DNA of 64,000 nt from Chionoecetes opilio (taxonomy: Eukaryota > Arthropoda > Malacostraca > Decapoda > Majidae): positions 514,570 through 578,569 of the forward strand of contig JACEEZ010020120.1 of assembly GCA_016584305.1 (NCBI GenBank). Direction: 5' to 3'. This document shows, piece by piece, positions 23,836 to 36,043 of this stretch. Position 1 is the stretch's first letter. The number at the start of each line of letters is the position of its first letter. Below the pieces are notes generated by a model. It saw nothing but the letters and a program-made list of their open reading frames with translations, searched no databases and was not told the DNA's origin. The translations under genes were made by a program, and so were the position numbers.

Positions 23836-24331
23836 CCGCGGCTTCCTTCCCTTCGTCAGCCACCTTTAACACTGTCACTAGTACCTCCCCATTCCCAACC
23901 CCCGTCTTCCCCAACCTCTCTCCCCACTCCCCTTTCCCTCCCCACTCCATGCCCTCTCCTCCTCTCCCTACCCCCTTCCCTCCTATCACTTTCTTTTCTT
24001 CTCCGTGCCTTGTTCTTCCCCTCCCCTCCCCCCTCCTTACTCTCCCCAACCCATCCCAGGTCCTCTTTCATAGACCCCCAACTCTCCTCCAGCGACCTCC
24101 TCTTCCTCTTCCTCCTCTTTTCCTCCCAGCCACTACGTCTTTGCTAACCTGTCTCCTATTTCTTCCTTCTTTTTTTAGGGATAATCCTCCTCCTCCTCCT
24201 CCTCCTCCTCCGGCTGGCCTCTTCCTCTCATATCCGTCTTTTTCCTCCTCCTCCTCCTCCTATTACAAACTCAAAACTCAACTAATAACCTGAACTAATA
24301 CAAACCTTTTTTTTTTTTTTTTTTTTTTTTT
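23754..24331. repeat. (GA)n, C/T-rich stretch and poly(T)
   Basis: GA x39 (23,754-23,832), then pyrimidine-rich sequence with CCT triplets (24,185-24,260) and a T-run at 24,308-24,331. No gene recognised. Confidence 0.9.
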
Positions 24332-24389
24332 CATACTTGAGTCTAGTTTCCTCATTAAGAGCATTTTGTTTACCGTCACTTATACCATC

Positions 24390-24765
24390 ACCTTCCCTTG
24401 CCCCCCTTCCCCTCATTCTCCCCTTCTTCCCCTTCTTACTCCCCATCTTTCCCTTCCCCTCATTCTCCCCTTCTTCCCCTCCTTACTCCCCATCTTTCCC
24501 TTCCCCTTCTTACTCCCCATCTTTCCCTTCCCCTTCTTTCCCCTCATTCTTCCCCTTCTTCCCCTTCCTTACTCCCCATCTTTCCCTTCCCCTTCTTCCC
24601 CTCATTCTCCCCTTCTTACTCCCCATCTTTCCCTTCCCCTTCTTCCCCTCATTCTCCCTTCTTCCCTTCCTTACTCCCCATCTTTCCCTTCCCCACTTCC
24701 ACTTCTTCCCCTCATTCCCCCTTTCCTTCCCCACTTCCCCTCCCGCCCCCTTTCCTCTCTCCCCT
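24390..24765. repeat. CCCATCTTTCCCTTCCCC minisatellite
   Basis: CTTACTCCCCATCTTTCCC followed by TTCCCCTTCTTCCCCTCATT repeats about eight times with partial units. All pyrimidine-strand frames are open and uninformative. Confidence 0.9.
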
Positions 24766-24869
24766 TCGGGAGCGAGACGCCGCACCGTCAAGCCAGTAAT
24801 TAGGTGACTAACTTGACCAACTCGAGTCATTTGGTGCATCATTACCGAAGTTGTGAAGCTGTTGTATAG

Positions 24870-25080
24870 TGGTGGCTGGGAGGTGGTGGTGGTGGTGGTG
24901 GAGGTGGAGGTGGGGTGGTGGTGGTGGCTGGGAGGTGGTGGTGGCTGGGAGGAGGTGGTGGTGGCTGGGAGGTGGTGGTGGTGGTGGTGGAGGTGGGGGT
25001 GGTGATGGTGGTGGGGGTGGTGGTGGTGGGGGTGGTGATGGTAATAGGTTTTGATAGGTAAGGTGTTATGACGGGTAATG

Positions 25081-25163
<83 letters not shown>
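24870..25163. repeat. (GGT)n and (CT)n tracts
   Basis: GGT/GGA triplets with GGTGGTGGTGGCTGGGAG units (24,870-25,045), a short unique gap, then CT x40 (25,084-25,163). Confidence 0.95.
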
Positions 25164-25166
<3 letters not shown>

Positions 25167-25594
25167 CTCCTTGAAGCCAGCACACTAAATACCTTTAAAA
25201 ATAACCAAAATGCGTATATTAAAGTAAATGGGTTTAAATATTACCCCGCGAGTAATCTTACAAACAGCCTCTCGGATTACCTAGAGTTACCGGTAGTTAC
25301 CATGCTACATTCCTTTCATTCTTTGCTATGATATTTCCAAGCACTTATCCTCTTTTAATGACAGGGTGTTCTTTTCCAACGGTTCCCTGTCGGTATGTCG
25401 GAGTTGGTATGTCGGAGGAAGCTACGGGTGGGTGGGGAGGAGTCTTGTTCTGTGCTATGCTGCTCTATTACATGTCATTTGATAGTAATAGTAGTACGTA
25501 GTTCAGCAGATATACTCGTTAGAAACCAGCGTGTCTCCTGGTTCTTCCCATGTAATCTTCTTCTTCTTCTTCTCCTCCTCTTCTCTCTCCTCCT
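25164..25594. other. Unique sequence ending in CTT/CCT tract
   Basis: No gene recognised. The last 40 bp (25,555-25,594) are CTT/CCT triplets that abut CR1 copy B. GGTATGTCGGAG occurs twice near 25,392-25,415. The segment 25,400-25,560 loosely resembles the CR1 3' flank (TAGTACGTAGTTCAGCAGAT at about 25,490, as at 26,610), so a decayed CR1 3' end may lie just upstream of copy B. Confidence 0.5.
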
Positions 25595-26400
25595 AGTGGG
25601 GTGCCTCAGGGCTCGGTCTTGGGTCCTACTCTTTTTCTGATATATATCAATGATCTGGACTGCGGACTTGTATCTAAAATATCGAAATTTGCAGATGACA
25701 CCAAATTAGGCGGTAAAGCATATACTAGAGAAAACTGCGAACTCATACAAAGTGATCTCGACAAACTATCAGATTGGAGTGATAAATGGCTATTAAAATT
25801 CAATTCCGATAAATGTAAAGTAATGCATATAGGCAACGATAACCTCAAATATAACTATCAAATGCAAAATAAATCGTTAACTGAAGTACAGCAGGAAAAG
25901 GATTTAGGTGTCATCATCAGCAATTATCTGAAAACCAGTCCGCATTGCCTAGCTGCCTGTAAAAAGGCAAATATGATGTTGGGCTTCATTAAACGCAACT
26001 TTGAACATAAAACTCCGAAAGTAATGACACATTAACACGTCCTTGGTTAGGCCGCACTTGAATATCCGTTCAATTCTGGTCGCCCTGTTTTCGTAAAAGA
26101 TCAAGCCAAATTGGAATCAGTGCAAAGAAGAGCAACCAAACAAATTCCATCTCTGCGGAAATTCATCTTATGAAGAGAGACTGCGGAAACTTAATATGTT
26201 TTCCTTAAAGGATCGTAGAATCCTTGGGGACTTGATAGAAACCTTTAAGATCCTAAAAGGTTTTGATGTCATTAATCAAGAGAACCTATTCGAGCTTTCA
26301 ACTCAAGTGACAACAAGAAATAATGGTTTAAAACTAAACGATGGAACAAGTTACCAGCAAATGTTTTCGGAGCCAGCACAATAACTACATTAAAAAACAG
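25595..26400 (+). pseudogene. CR1 reverse transcriptase, partial and broken
   Basis: The first 142 codons (from 25,601) match copy A residue for residue where compared, including FADD at 25,688-25,699. The frame stops at 26,033 (ATGACACATTAA) where copy A continues MTQLYTSLVRP. An extra A near 26,160 shifts the frame again. The last stretch (26,196-26,384) repeats the copy A C-terminus including the DGTSYQQMFSEPAQ frameshift ending. The shared defect shows A and B belong to one subfamily. Confidence 0.9.
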
Positions 26401-26705
26401 ACTTGACGCGCACTGTAAAGTAAATGGGTATTGATAGTGCGAATTCGTATCTAGTCCCCCGTATCGATTAGTTGTAGTGGTAGTGGTAGTTGTAGTTAGT
26501 ATTTTTCATATCCTATCATTCTGCACTATGAAACTTCCATGTTCCTATCCTCTTTAGGGACATGGTATCATTTTCCAACTGTTTTCTTACAAGTAGTTGA
26601 TAGTTAGTAGTATGTAGTTCAGCAGATACCCTCGCTATGGACCAATAGGTCTCCTGGTGTCTGTTATTCCTATGTAATCCTATGTAATCCTACTCCTCTT
26701 CCTCC
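25595..26705 (+). mobile_element. CR1-like LINE, copy B, 5'-truncated
   Basis: Same element as copy A, opposite orientation, starting at AGTGGGGTGCCTCAGGG just upstream of the palm motif SGVPQGSVLG and ending with the same TCCTATGTAATCC tail at 26,670-26,700. Alignment by eye to copy A shows few differences over 1.1 kb, so the two insertions are recent or one derives from the other. CTT/CCT tracts lie on both sides (25,555-25,594 and 26,693-26,713). Confidence 0.9.
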
Positions 26706-26775
26706 TCCTCCTAAGCGTCAGGAAAAAGACATAAGAAGCAAGGCGTTTATAATGATGCAGTAAGTTCCTTCGCTG

Positions 26776-26779
<4 letters not shown>

Positions 26780-26867
<88 letters not shown>
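26780..26867. repeat. (GA)n microsatellite
   Basis: Pure GA, 44 units. Unique sequence follows to 27,058. Confidence 0.95.
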
Positions 26868-26868
<1 letters not shown>

Positions 26869-27058
26869 AATGATCCCTGCATGCCTGTCTAGTGTCTATA
26901 CCTGCCTGCTTATGGTAAGTGTCATGACCTCATCCTGTCGTGACCCCGGGAAGAACAGGTCAAGACGGTCACCAAGGTCAACACAAGAGTTATTCAACTT
27001 ATTCTAGTGAAAAAATTGGCTTCATTTCGATTTTTTAACCACTCATCTAACGCTTACT

Positions 27059-27475
27059 ATTTTTTTCCTATTATTTTTCCGTTTTTTCCCTATTTTCCTT
27101 ACTATTTACTATTTTCTTTTTTTTCCTATTTTCCTTACTATTTACTATTTCCTTTTTTTCCCTATTTTCCTTACTATTTACTATTTCCTTTTTTTCCCTA
27201 TTTTCCTTACTATTTACTATTTCCTTTTTTTCCCTATTTTCCTTACTATTTACTATTTTCTTTTTTCCCTATTTTCCTTACTATTTCCGTTTTTTCCCTA
27301 TTTTCCTTACTATTTACTATTTCCTTTTTTTCCCTTTTTTCTTTACTATTTACTATTTCCTTTTTTCCCTATTTTCCTTACTATTTACTATTTCCTTTTT
27401 TCCCTATTTTCCTCACTATTTACTATTTCCGTTTTTTCCCTATTTTCCTTACTATTTACTATTTCCTTTTTTTCT
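27059..27475. repeat. 34-bp TTTTCCTTACTATTTACTAT minisatellite
   Basis: About 12 copies of TTTTCCTTACTATTTACTAT plus TTCCTTTTTTTCCCTA, with T-run length changes. The resulting Phe/Tyr/Leu frame is an artefact. Confidence 0.95.
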
Positions 27476-27988
27476 GAGAACTCTTGAATATGGTATCGAG
27501 TATAGACTGTCGATGATAATGCATAGTGAGTGGGCCTATAGGAGAGTTAGCATAGCCCTGGGTATAATGAACATGTGTGTGGGTACTAGGCAGTGGGTAC
27601 AAATATAAGTGCGGATCTGTATTCTTTTTTCTTATACTGTATTTACATATATTAGTTTAACATCAGCAAAAAAAAAAAAAAAAAAAAAAGGGATCGAAAT
27701 ATAAAATAAAATAGAATAAAAATTGTATTCGAAGCAAAGCCGAGACCACAAACCCTGCTTCCAGAGGTACACAGGTACACAGGTACAGGGAGATTATTAC
27801 GTGTCTCGAGGCTGGACTTGTACGCGGCGGAATGCTTGTAAAAAATTCGCTAACTGTTAATATTACGATTATCAACATCAAATCTTTATCACCATTAAAT
27901 AGGTAACTCCTCGAAATAAGTAGCACCTTACCCCCCCCCCCCCCGCCGTTCCTTACTTATTTACCACAAAATACTCCTTTATAAGTGA
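27476..27988. other. Unique sequence with an A-run and a C-run
   Basis: Poly-A at 27,668-27,689 and poly-C at 27,931-27,943; the poly-A could mark a short retroposed tail, but no family is recognisable. ACACAGGTAC is duplicated at 27,768-27,788. No gene recognised. Confidence 0.5.
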
Positions 27989-28199
27989 TTAACCCCTTCA
28001 GGCCCAGAACGAAATTTCCATTGTAATTTGGGTACCATTAGACGATTTTAATGAATATAAGCAATATTTTATAGCTATGACCTATTTAGTATCCTTGTCC
28101 ACCAGCTAAATTGATATATTAAGTTACTTTTCGTAATTTTATAGCTAACAACAGATTATTTTATATGGTAAAGGAAACATCTGGGCGTGACGGGGTTAA
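27989..28199 (+). mobile_element. piggyBac-type MITE, copy 4
   Basis: A complete 211-bp copy with exact TTAA at both ends (27,989-27,992 and 28,196-28,199). Termini CCCCTTCAGGCCCAGAACG and TCTGGGCGTGACGGGG are inverted repeats. It supplies an uninterrupted reference (ATATTAAGTTACTTTTCG at about 28,117-28,134) for the nested site in copy 2. Confidence 0.93.
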
Positions 28200-28389
28200 G
28201 GCAGGACGTGTGTGGTACTGTGGTTGCTGTAGGTACTGGAGGAGACTAAAAAAGGACACTCTCGTTTTATCGCTAAATCTTGGTTCATTTCCGCTTCCCT
28301 GTGATGTGGAAGTGACAGGTGGAAGGCAGGGGTGAGAGTGTGCCGCAGGGAAGGGTGTGAACCGGCAGATGGTCGTGTCATCTCTAATG

Positions 28390-28680
28390 CTTCACCCCTT
28401 CCCTTGTATTCCCTCGTCCCCCTTCACCCCTACCTCCCTACCCCTTCCCTCACTACAGTCTGCAGTCCCTCCTCCCCCTTCCTACCCCTTCCCTCCCTCC
28501 CTACCCCTTCCCTTACCCCTCCCTACTTCCCTCCCCCTTCCTACCCCTTCCCTCCCTCCCTACCCCTTCCCTTACCCCTCCCTATTTCCCTACCCCTTCA
28601 ATCCTACCCTACCCCTTCCCTCCCTCCCTACCCCTTCCCTCCCCCCTCCCCCTCCCTACCCCTTCCCTCACCCCAGTCTG
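28390..28680. repeat. CCCTTCCCTCCCTACCCC minisatellite
   Basis: C/T-rich units TACCCCTTCCCTCCCTCCC repeating about ten times. Pro/Leu/Ser frames are artefacts. 28,200-28,389 and 28,681-28,844 are unique. Confidence 0.9.
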
Positions 28681-28844
28681 CAGAGGTATATAAGAGGCGG
28701 CACGCATACTTCCAACAGGCCACGAGTGCTTGATATGCAGGGGGAATAATTACACAGCCAAACATTGTGAATAAACTACTAACGACGGGGCGATGGGCGG
28801 CATGCAGGAGGCTGTGAGACCCGCGGCGCCGTGACTCAGCTACT

Positions 28845-28992
28845 AACGAGGGCGGGAAGGGTGGAGGGGAGGGCGTGGGGGCGAGGCATGCATGGGGGGG
28901 GGGAGAGAGGTAGAGGAGAGGGCGTGGAGGGGGGCGAGGCATGCAGGTGGGGCGGGAAGGGAGGGGGGGCGAGGCATGCAGGCGGGGGTCTT
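28845..28992. repeat. GGGGCGAGGCATGCAGG minisatellite
   Basis: Three to four imperfect ~45-bp units containing GGCGAGGCATGCA and G-runs (28,870-28,990). Confidence 0.8.
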
Positions 28993-29039
28993 CATCTGGT
29001 CGTACTGAATGAGTTTACGCTAATTGCTCTTACCCTGAT

Positions 29040-29470
29040 TGACATAGCGGAGTGACTACAGGGCCTGGCAGGGGTTCACACGGCAACAGCAGCAGCTAGC
29101 AGGGGCCACAGGCAGGGGTTGAGGGGAGCAGCCGGCCCCCCCATAGTGGCCGGGTGAAGGGGGGTGCACGGGGCAACAGGTCCGCGCCTTGCCTCGACAC
29201 TACCCGGCACCTGAAGACGTTCCTGGAATCAACACCACCCGCCGGGATCACTCTTACCCCAGCGCCCACGGGGGAGTGACGGCCTGGGGGACTGGCGCCG
29301 GCATCCCGCTGTCGACACGCCCTCTCACATGTCGACACGTTCGCTGCTCCTGACGGCACTCGCGCTCCTCGACGCACGTACAGCTGACGCCCACCTGCCC
29401 TCGACACCTGGCTACCACTGCTGCGTCAGGAGGGGGTCAAGAGGCTCAGGGGCGGGCGAGGGGAAGTGAG
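29040..29470. other. GC- and CpG-rich segment
   Basis: A 400-bp block of high GC with many CpGs. GTCGACACG occurs twice (29,310-29,342). A 104-codon minus-strand frame (29,096-29,407) is Arg/Gly/Pro-rich and matches no family I recognise. It could be a CpG-island promoter or a coding exon; neither is supported further. Confidence 0.35.
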
Positions 29471-29720
29471 GGGAAGGGTGTATGTATGTCACCCTCACCC
29501 TCTCCCTCCCCTCTCCCATCCCCATCCCTACGTCATCCCAGCTACTCATTTCCCCTCTTAAACGATGACGTCTACTCCTTCCTCTTCCCCTCCCTTCCCC
29601 AATCACGTCCTTCATTACCCACATAACTCCCCTCAACGCCCTTTTCCCTCACTCTTTCTATCCCTTCATAACTCACTCGCTCAGTCTCTCACTCTAATAG
29701 TTAACAATTCACCACCACCA

Positions 29721-29815
<95 letters not shown>

Positions 29816-30137
29816 CCAGCATCACACGACTCAACACCTTCCCCTTCTTCCTCCTCCTTCCCTCCTCCCTTCCAAAGATAACTCACTGCCTTCCCTCTCC
29901 CCTCTCTCTCCCTCCCTCCCTATATTCATCACGTCTATCACTCCCCCCCTTTCCCTCTCTTCCCCAGCTCCCTTCATCAGCGTCATCATCAGCCCCTTCT
30001 ACTCTAATAACTCTTCATCACGTGAAGACAACACGTATGCAGAACCCTTCATCGTCCCCTATCTACACCCTCTACAGTTCCCTATCATGACAAAATTTAT
30101 GTTTTTTTAAAATATCAACGAGACATCAAAGTTCCGA

Positions 30138-30140
<3 letters not shown>
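29471..30140. repeat. Pyrimidine-rich stretch with (CT)n
   Basis: CT x44 at 29,724-29,811 within C/T-rich sequence of mixed complexity. No gene recognised. Confidence 0.85.
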
Positions 30141-30183
<43 letters not shown>

Positions 30184-30265
30184 GCTTTGTTCCTTGAGTT
30201 AATCATCCTTACATATTTAATTTTGTCACATCTAAATTTCATTCTCTCTTTCCTTTCTCTACTAA

Positions 30266-30327
<62 letters not shown>

Positions 30328-30702
30328 TTTGTCTCTCAAGATATATTTCTTCCTCGATCTTCTTCTATCCACCCCTTTCATCACATCCTCCTCCTCCTTC
30401 TCCTCCTCGTCCTCCTCCTCCTCCTGCTCCTCCTCGTCCTCGTCCTCCTGCTCCTCCTCGTCCTCGTCCTCCTGCTCCTCCTCGTCCTCGTCCTCCTCCT
30501 CTTCTTCCTTCATTTCACCACCCTTCCAGTCTCTCCCCTTCCTTCACCCTTCCCGCCCTGGTTCCTCCCCCACCAGGAGTCTCGAGAACCTGTCAACTAT
30601 CTCATTTACGCACATTGTCTTGAGCGGCTCCTCCTCCTCCCCCACCACCACACCTGTCTAATTAGGAGTTCGCTCACCTACCTTACCTCCTACCCAAACA
30701 CT

Positions 30703-30771
<69 letters not shown>

Positions 30772-30852
30772 ATGTTTTTTCCACTTTTATCTTTAATTTA
30801 ATTTATGGGTTATTTTGCGTATTGTATTTCTAACTCCGCTTTTCTGTTTTTT

Positions 30853-30934
<82 letters not shown>

Positions 30935-31140
30935 AGCATATAATGTCATAAGGTCATTGCTATTTTTGAAAGAACTATATTTTTTTTACTCTCTCTCTTT
31001 ATCTCTCTCTCCCTCTCAGCTGGTTTCTTTCCTTCCTCTCCTCTTTCTCCTTCCTTCCCTTCCTTCCTTCCTTCCTTCCCTCCCTCCTCCTTCCTTCCTT
31101 CCTTCCTCACGCCCACCGTTGCCACACCGGAAAATATAAC
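30141..31140. repeat. CT tracts, CTCCTCGTC array and CTTCC tract
   Basis: CT runs at 30,141-30,182, 30,262-30,324, 30,704-30,766 and 30,859-30,929. A CTCCTCGTCCTCGTCCTC array (unit about 27 bp) lies at 30,388-30,512, and CTTCC units at 31,030-31,110. All open frames here are Ser/Leu or Glu/Asp artefacts. Confidence 0.92.
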
Positions 31141-31319
31141 GTTTGGCACAGATGAATGGCAACCTTTTACTAATAATTTTTAGCACAATAATGGCAACAC
31201 TGATATATGTATTTATTTATTGACTATCATCATCATCAGTATCATCTTACATTACCGAACTAAATTGGCTCACCCCTCTTTTTTATTTTTATTCTCTTAC
31301 TATCTTCTATATAGAGACT

Positions 31320-31381
31320 GGCAACTATGCGGGCTTTGTGTTACCCATTTTTGTTGTGCCCTTGGCCAGTTCCTTGTGATG

Positions 31382-31432
<51 letters not shown>
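31320..31432 (+). mobile_element. RTE/L1-like LINE 3' end with 48-nt poly-A
   Basis: GCGGGCTTTGTGTTACC, TTGTGCCCTTGGCC and CCTTGTGATGTA precede a 48-nt A-run (31,385-31,432). The same sequence, reversed, sits at the 3' end of the LINE copies at 42,960-43,040 and 45,600-45,690. It is therefore a severely 5'-truncated insertion of that LINE family. The A-run is long and pure, suggesting a recent event. Confidence 0.75.
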
Positions 31433-31434
<2 letters not shown>

Positions 31435-31694
31435 TTTCTACATTCCACCAAAAGCGTTCTTAAAAAAAGTGATGTATTTTTGTTATGCTTATACATTTTG
31501 GATGAATTTTTCCTTTTCTTCTTCTTTGCCTATGTATACTCCTCCCATGAGACAGACCTGCCTGCAACCTGAAAAGCCTCCTCTCTCCTCCTCCTCTCCT
31601 ACATTTTGTCATCTCCCCTCTCCCCTACCTTTTTATACTCTTCTTTTCCCCTCTTATCTCCGTCTCCACTCCCTTCCCATTGCCTCTCCTAGGA

Positions 31695-31773
<79 letters not shown>

Positions 31774-31946
31774 TGTATGTGTGTATGTATAAAAGAACTC
31801 GAGTAATCTTGCAACAAATCACCAATTTTAAAATTCCATCATGATGAAATATGAAAATTCGAAGTATTCATGTTTTTCAGATGAAAAACAAATTTGCATA
31901 GAGGATATAAAATATGACTCGTGTCCCATTAAATAACACTGACTGA

Positions 31947-32034
<88 letters not shown>

Positions 32035-32057
32035 AGAGGAGAGAGAGAGAGAGAGAT
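31433..32057. repeat. Unique sequence, (CT)n and (GA)n tracts
   Basis: CT x38 (31,694-31,769) and GA x50 (31,948-32,056) in otherwise unique AT-rich sequence. No gene recognised. Confidence 0.9.
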
Positions 32058-32351
32058 TTGAGCTATCCCCACCTTGCGGAAAGAGGAAATCCTTTCAGAT
32101 CCTTCCATTTAAATATTTCATCCGGACACAAAAAGCGAAAAAAAACCTTCAAGTCTCTCCTGATCCATTCACGGCAAAACAACATCCAATGTTTGCCTAA
32201 TAAGCACATTTTATTTTGGTTTTCTGTGTTTATCTTTACATATTTATCTTTTTACATTTTATCTGTGTTCTTGCAAAGTGTTTTTTGTGTGTGTGCTAAG
32301 TGTATGATAGTTCACATCTCTAAGAGGTAGAGGAGCTTTTGAAATGCTCTA

Positions 32352-32442
<91 letters not shown>

Positions 32443-32776
32443 ACACTCACACACACACACACACACACACAAACATACACTGGAGGCGTTTGATCAGGAA
32501 AAGCAAATGATTAAAGGTCTAAGGCAAGCCACCTCCTACAACACCTGTGCCTGATTAACCTGCCAATGAACACTTACTGCCCTAACTAATCTACCTTTTA
32601 ATCACACACACACACACACACAACACAACACACACACACACACAATAGTTTAATATCTACCTCACATAGATGGCTTAAAAGCTATCTGTGTGATTAATAA
32701 CTGTTAAAATAAAAATTAAAATAAAATATGAAAATTAGTGAGACCGAGATTAAACACTGAAGCTTCGGAGGATGTC

Positions 32777-32813
<37 letters not shown>

Positions 32814-32866
32814 TAATAATAATAATAATAATAATCTGTGCACCAAATTTGATAAGCGGAATTGGG

Positions 32867-32907
<41 letters not shown>

Positions 32908-33137
32908 GTAATAATCTTGCTATACGACCTTTTAATACCACAAAACCTTAAAAAAATAAAATAAACAAAATAAAATAATAAAATACTACACTGCAATATT
33001 ATCTTTTCTTTTATTCGCACCCCCCCTCCCTTATCCCCCCCCCTTGACCACAACGACCGCCCCCTCCTTTCCTCCCCAACACCGATGAATAAAACACCCA
33101 CAACACGCCACACCCCCTTACTCCCCCCCCCTTCCCT

Positions 33138-33172
<35 letters not shown>

Positions 33173-33180
33173 ACACACAT
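32058..33180. repeat. CA and AAT tracts in unique sequence
   Basis: CA tracts at 32,351-32,472, 32,606-32,643, 32,867-32,906 and 33,141-33,170; AAT x20 at 32,775-32,835; C-runs near 33,020-33,050. 32,058-32,350 is unique with no recognised gene. Confidence 0.9.
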
Positions 33181-33254
33181 ACACGAGCTGAAAGAGATCG
33201 AGCAGAACGTCCGCTACGCACACTACACCAAGAGAGACTGAGGCGGGAGCTTGC

Positions 33255-33255
33255 G

Positions 33256-33325
<70 letters not shown>

Positions 33326-33704
33326 ATACTCTCTCTCTCTCATCTTCCTCCTCCTCCTTCTCTCTTCTTTACTTCCTCGCACTATACGTCAAACGCCTTT
33401 CTTTCTTTCTCTCTCTTACTTTCTTTCTCTCTTTTAACAATTTATATTTTCGTTTTCTCTCTCTCTTTCTTCTCATTAATATCTCCTTCCTTCCCCCACT
33501 CTTACCTTGTTATCTCTCTCTCTCTCTCTCCTCTCGCTTCTCTCTCTCTCTCTCTCTCTCTCTCTTCCTCTCTCTCCTCTTCTCTGTTATAGCTTATCTT
33601 CTTCCTTTATTTTGCTTCACCGAATTTATAACTCCCTTTCTTTATCCCTCTTTCATTTTCGTCCTTCCTTTCTCCATCTTTTTCCTTTACTCTTTGCCAG
33701 TCGA
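33255..33704. repeat. Interrupted (CT)n region
   Basis: CT runs with TTTCTTTCT interruptions. Ser/Leu frames are artefacts. Confidence 0.85.
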
Positions 33705-34490
33705 TTGTACACACCACAAAAAAAGACCTACCTCCCTTCCTAAAAAACAAAAAAACCTAGGCCTAGCTCCCTTCCTAAAAAACAAAAAACCTGGCCTAGT
33801 CCTCCTAAAGAACCCAAATAAAACCAGGCATAGCCCCTTCCTTAAAAACAAAAAAAACCTAGGGCCTAGTCTTCTAAAAAACAAAAAAAACTAGGCCTAG
33901 CTCCCTCCTAAACAACCCACAAAAAGAACTAGGCATAGCTCCATTTCCTAAAAAAAACAAAAAAAATAGACCTACCTCCCTTCCTATAAAAAAAAAAAAA
34001 AAAGGACCTAACTCCCTTCCTAAAAAGCAAAAAAAAAAGCCTACCTCCTTCCTAAAAAGCAAAAAAAAAAGACCTACCTCCCTTCTAAAAAGCAAACAAA
34101 AAGACTACTCCCTTCTAAAAAAGGCATAAAAAAAAGACCTACTCTCCATTTCTAAAAAGCAAAAAAATAAGACTACCTCCCTTCCTAAAAAGCAAAAAAA
34201 GAACACCTCCCTGCGCCTAAAAAAGAAAAAAAAAAGACCTACCTCCCTTTCCAAAAAAAAAAATAGACCTAACGCCCTTCCTAAAAAAAAAAAGACTACG
34301 ATCCCTGCCAAAAAAAAAAAAAAAATAGACTAACTCCATTCCTAAAAAAAAAAAATAGACCTACCTCCCTTCCTATAAAAAAAAAAATAGACTACCTCCA
34401 TTCCTAAACAAAAAAAAAAAAAGAACCTACCTTCCCTTCCTAAAAAAAAAACAAAATAGACCTAACTCACCCTTCCTAAAAAAAAAAAAG
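33705..34490. repeat. ACCTACCTCCCTTCCTAAAA minisatellite, about 30 bp
   Basis: About 26 degenerate copies of ACCTACCTCCCTTCCTAAAA followed by AGCAAAAAAAAG. Early units carry CTAGGCCTAGCTCCCTTCC (palindromic CTAGGCCTAG); later ones shift to GACCTACCTCCC. A-run length varies widely. The minus-strand FFFLGREVGL frame is an artefact. Confidence 0.9.
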
Positions 34491-34689
34491 TTATTGCAGA
34501 TGTTATGCAGTGCATTGTGCCGTGTTGTCACTAAATGTTAAAACCACCATAGTAATTACGACTGTACTGCAAGGTCATGTAAATCACAATATTTTCTTTA
34601 GTACTTAAATGAAGCCAGGATGTTTGTGTGTGTGTGTGTGATGTGTGTAATGATTTTTTAACTGCATCTCATCTACATGCCGAGGGCTT
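34491..34689. other. Unique spacer
   Basis: Non-repetitive sequence with a short GT run near 34,624-34,648. No gene recognised. Confidence 0.4.
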
Positions 34690-35250
34690 GAGGGAAGATC
34701 AGGGGAAGGTGGAAGAGGGGAGGAGGAAGGAGGGGAAGGGGTGGAGGAGGGAGGAAGGAGGGGAAAGGGGTGGAGCAGGGGAGGAGGAGGGGAAGGGCGG
34801 GGAGGAGGAGAGACGAGGGGAAGGGGGAAACAACAGAGGGGGGATGTAATAGGGAGGGAAATTATGAACTGAAGGAAAGAACGGATGAAAGAGATAGAGA
34901 AAGGGAGCTGAGAGGAGGGATCAAGAGGGAAGTGAGGAAAAAGGAGGGAGGAAAGAGGGAAGTGGAGGAAAAGGAGGGAGAAAGAGGGGAATGGAGGAAA
35001 GGAGGAGGAAGAGGGAAGGGAGGAAAAGGAGGGAGAAAGAGGGAAGTTGGAGTGAAAAGGAGGGAGGAAGAGGTAGGGGAGGAAAAGGAGGGAAGAAAAG
35101 AGGGAAGTGGGAGGAAAGAGGAAGAGAAAAACTGGAGGAAAGAGGGAAGTGGAGGAACGAGGAAGTAGAGGAAAAGGAGGGAAGTGGAGGAACAGAGGGA
35201 AGTGAAGGAAAAAGGATGGAGTGAGTGACGAGAAGAGGTGAGGACAGACA
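34690..35250. repeat. GGAGGAAAAGGAGGGAGAAA minisatellite
   Basis: Purine-only units of about 30 bp (GAGGGAAGTGGAGGAAAAGG). Arg/Glu/Lys/Gly frames on one strand and Ser/Pro/Phe/Leu on the other are artefacts. Confidence 0.9.
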
Positions 35251-35865
35251 CAAAACTGAAGAATAGGAGGGAAATGAAAGAGAAAATAATAAGGAGTAAA
35301 GAGAGAGAGGAGAGAGAGAGAGAGAGAGGAGGAGAGTAGAGACGAGAGAGAGAGAGAGAAGAAGAGAGATGACCGAGAGAATGAGAGACGGAGAGAGAGA
35401 GAGAGAGAGAGGAGATGGAGAGAGGAAAGGGGAATGAGAGAGGAACAGAAGCGAGTATGAGGGAAGCCTTAGGAAAAAAGATAAAAGCTTGGGAAAAAAG
35501 GTCTATAAAAACGAGGAGAGAGAGGAGAGAAGATGAGAGAGATGAGAAGGAGAGATGAGAGATTGAGACAGCGAGATGAGATGAGAGAGAGAGAGAGAGA
35601 TGACGATGAGAGAGAGAAGAGAGAGAGAGACCGGGAGAGAGAAGCGAGAGGAGAGAAGAGGGGGGAAAATTAAAAGTGGAAAGAATGGAACGATAGTCAC
35701 AGTAGAGGGCAATAGGTTAAACACAAGGGGGGGAGGGGAGGGGGGGGGGCCGTTTACTCTCCTTCGTCCCCTCTCCCCCTCTCCCTTTCCCCTTCAGTCT
35801 TTCCGCCCCTCCCTACAGGCGCCTTGGGATCTCAAGAGGAACACTCACTCCACTAGCGATTGTGT

Positions 35866-35910
<45 letters not shown>

Positions 35911-36012
35911 GTGTGTGGCTGTGTGTGTGTGTGTGTGTGTGTGTGGTTGAAGAGAGAGCGAGAGAGAGAGAGAGAGAGAGAGGGGAGAGAGAGAAGATGA
36001 GAGAGAGAGAGC

Positions 36013-36043
<31 letters not shown>

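Noticed and set aside
29096..29407. A 104-codon minus-strand frame in a GC-rich island.
   Set aside because: High GC lowers stop frequency; composition is Arg/Gly/Pro-rich with no recognisable family. Kept only as part of the GC-rich segment.
31385..31432. Poly-A as the end of a processed host pseudogene.
   Set aside because: The 65 bp before it match the 3' end of the LINE family at 43-46.8 kb, so no host gene is needed.
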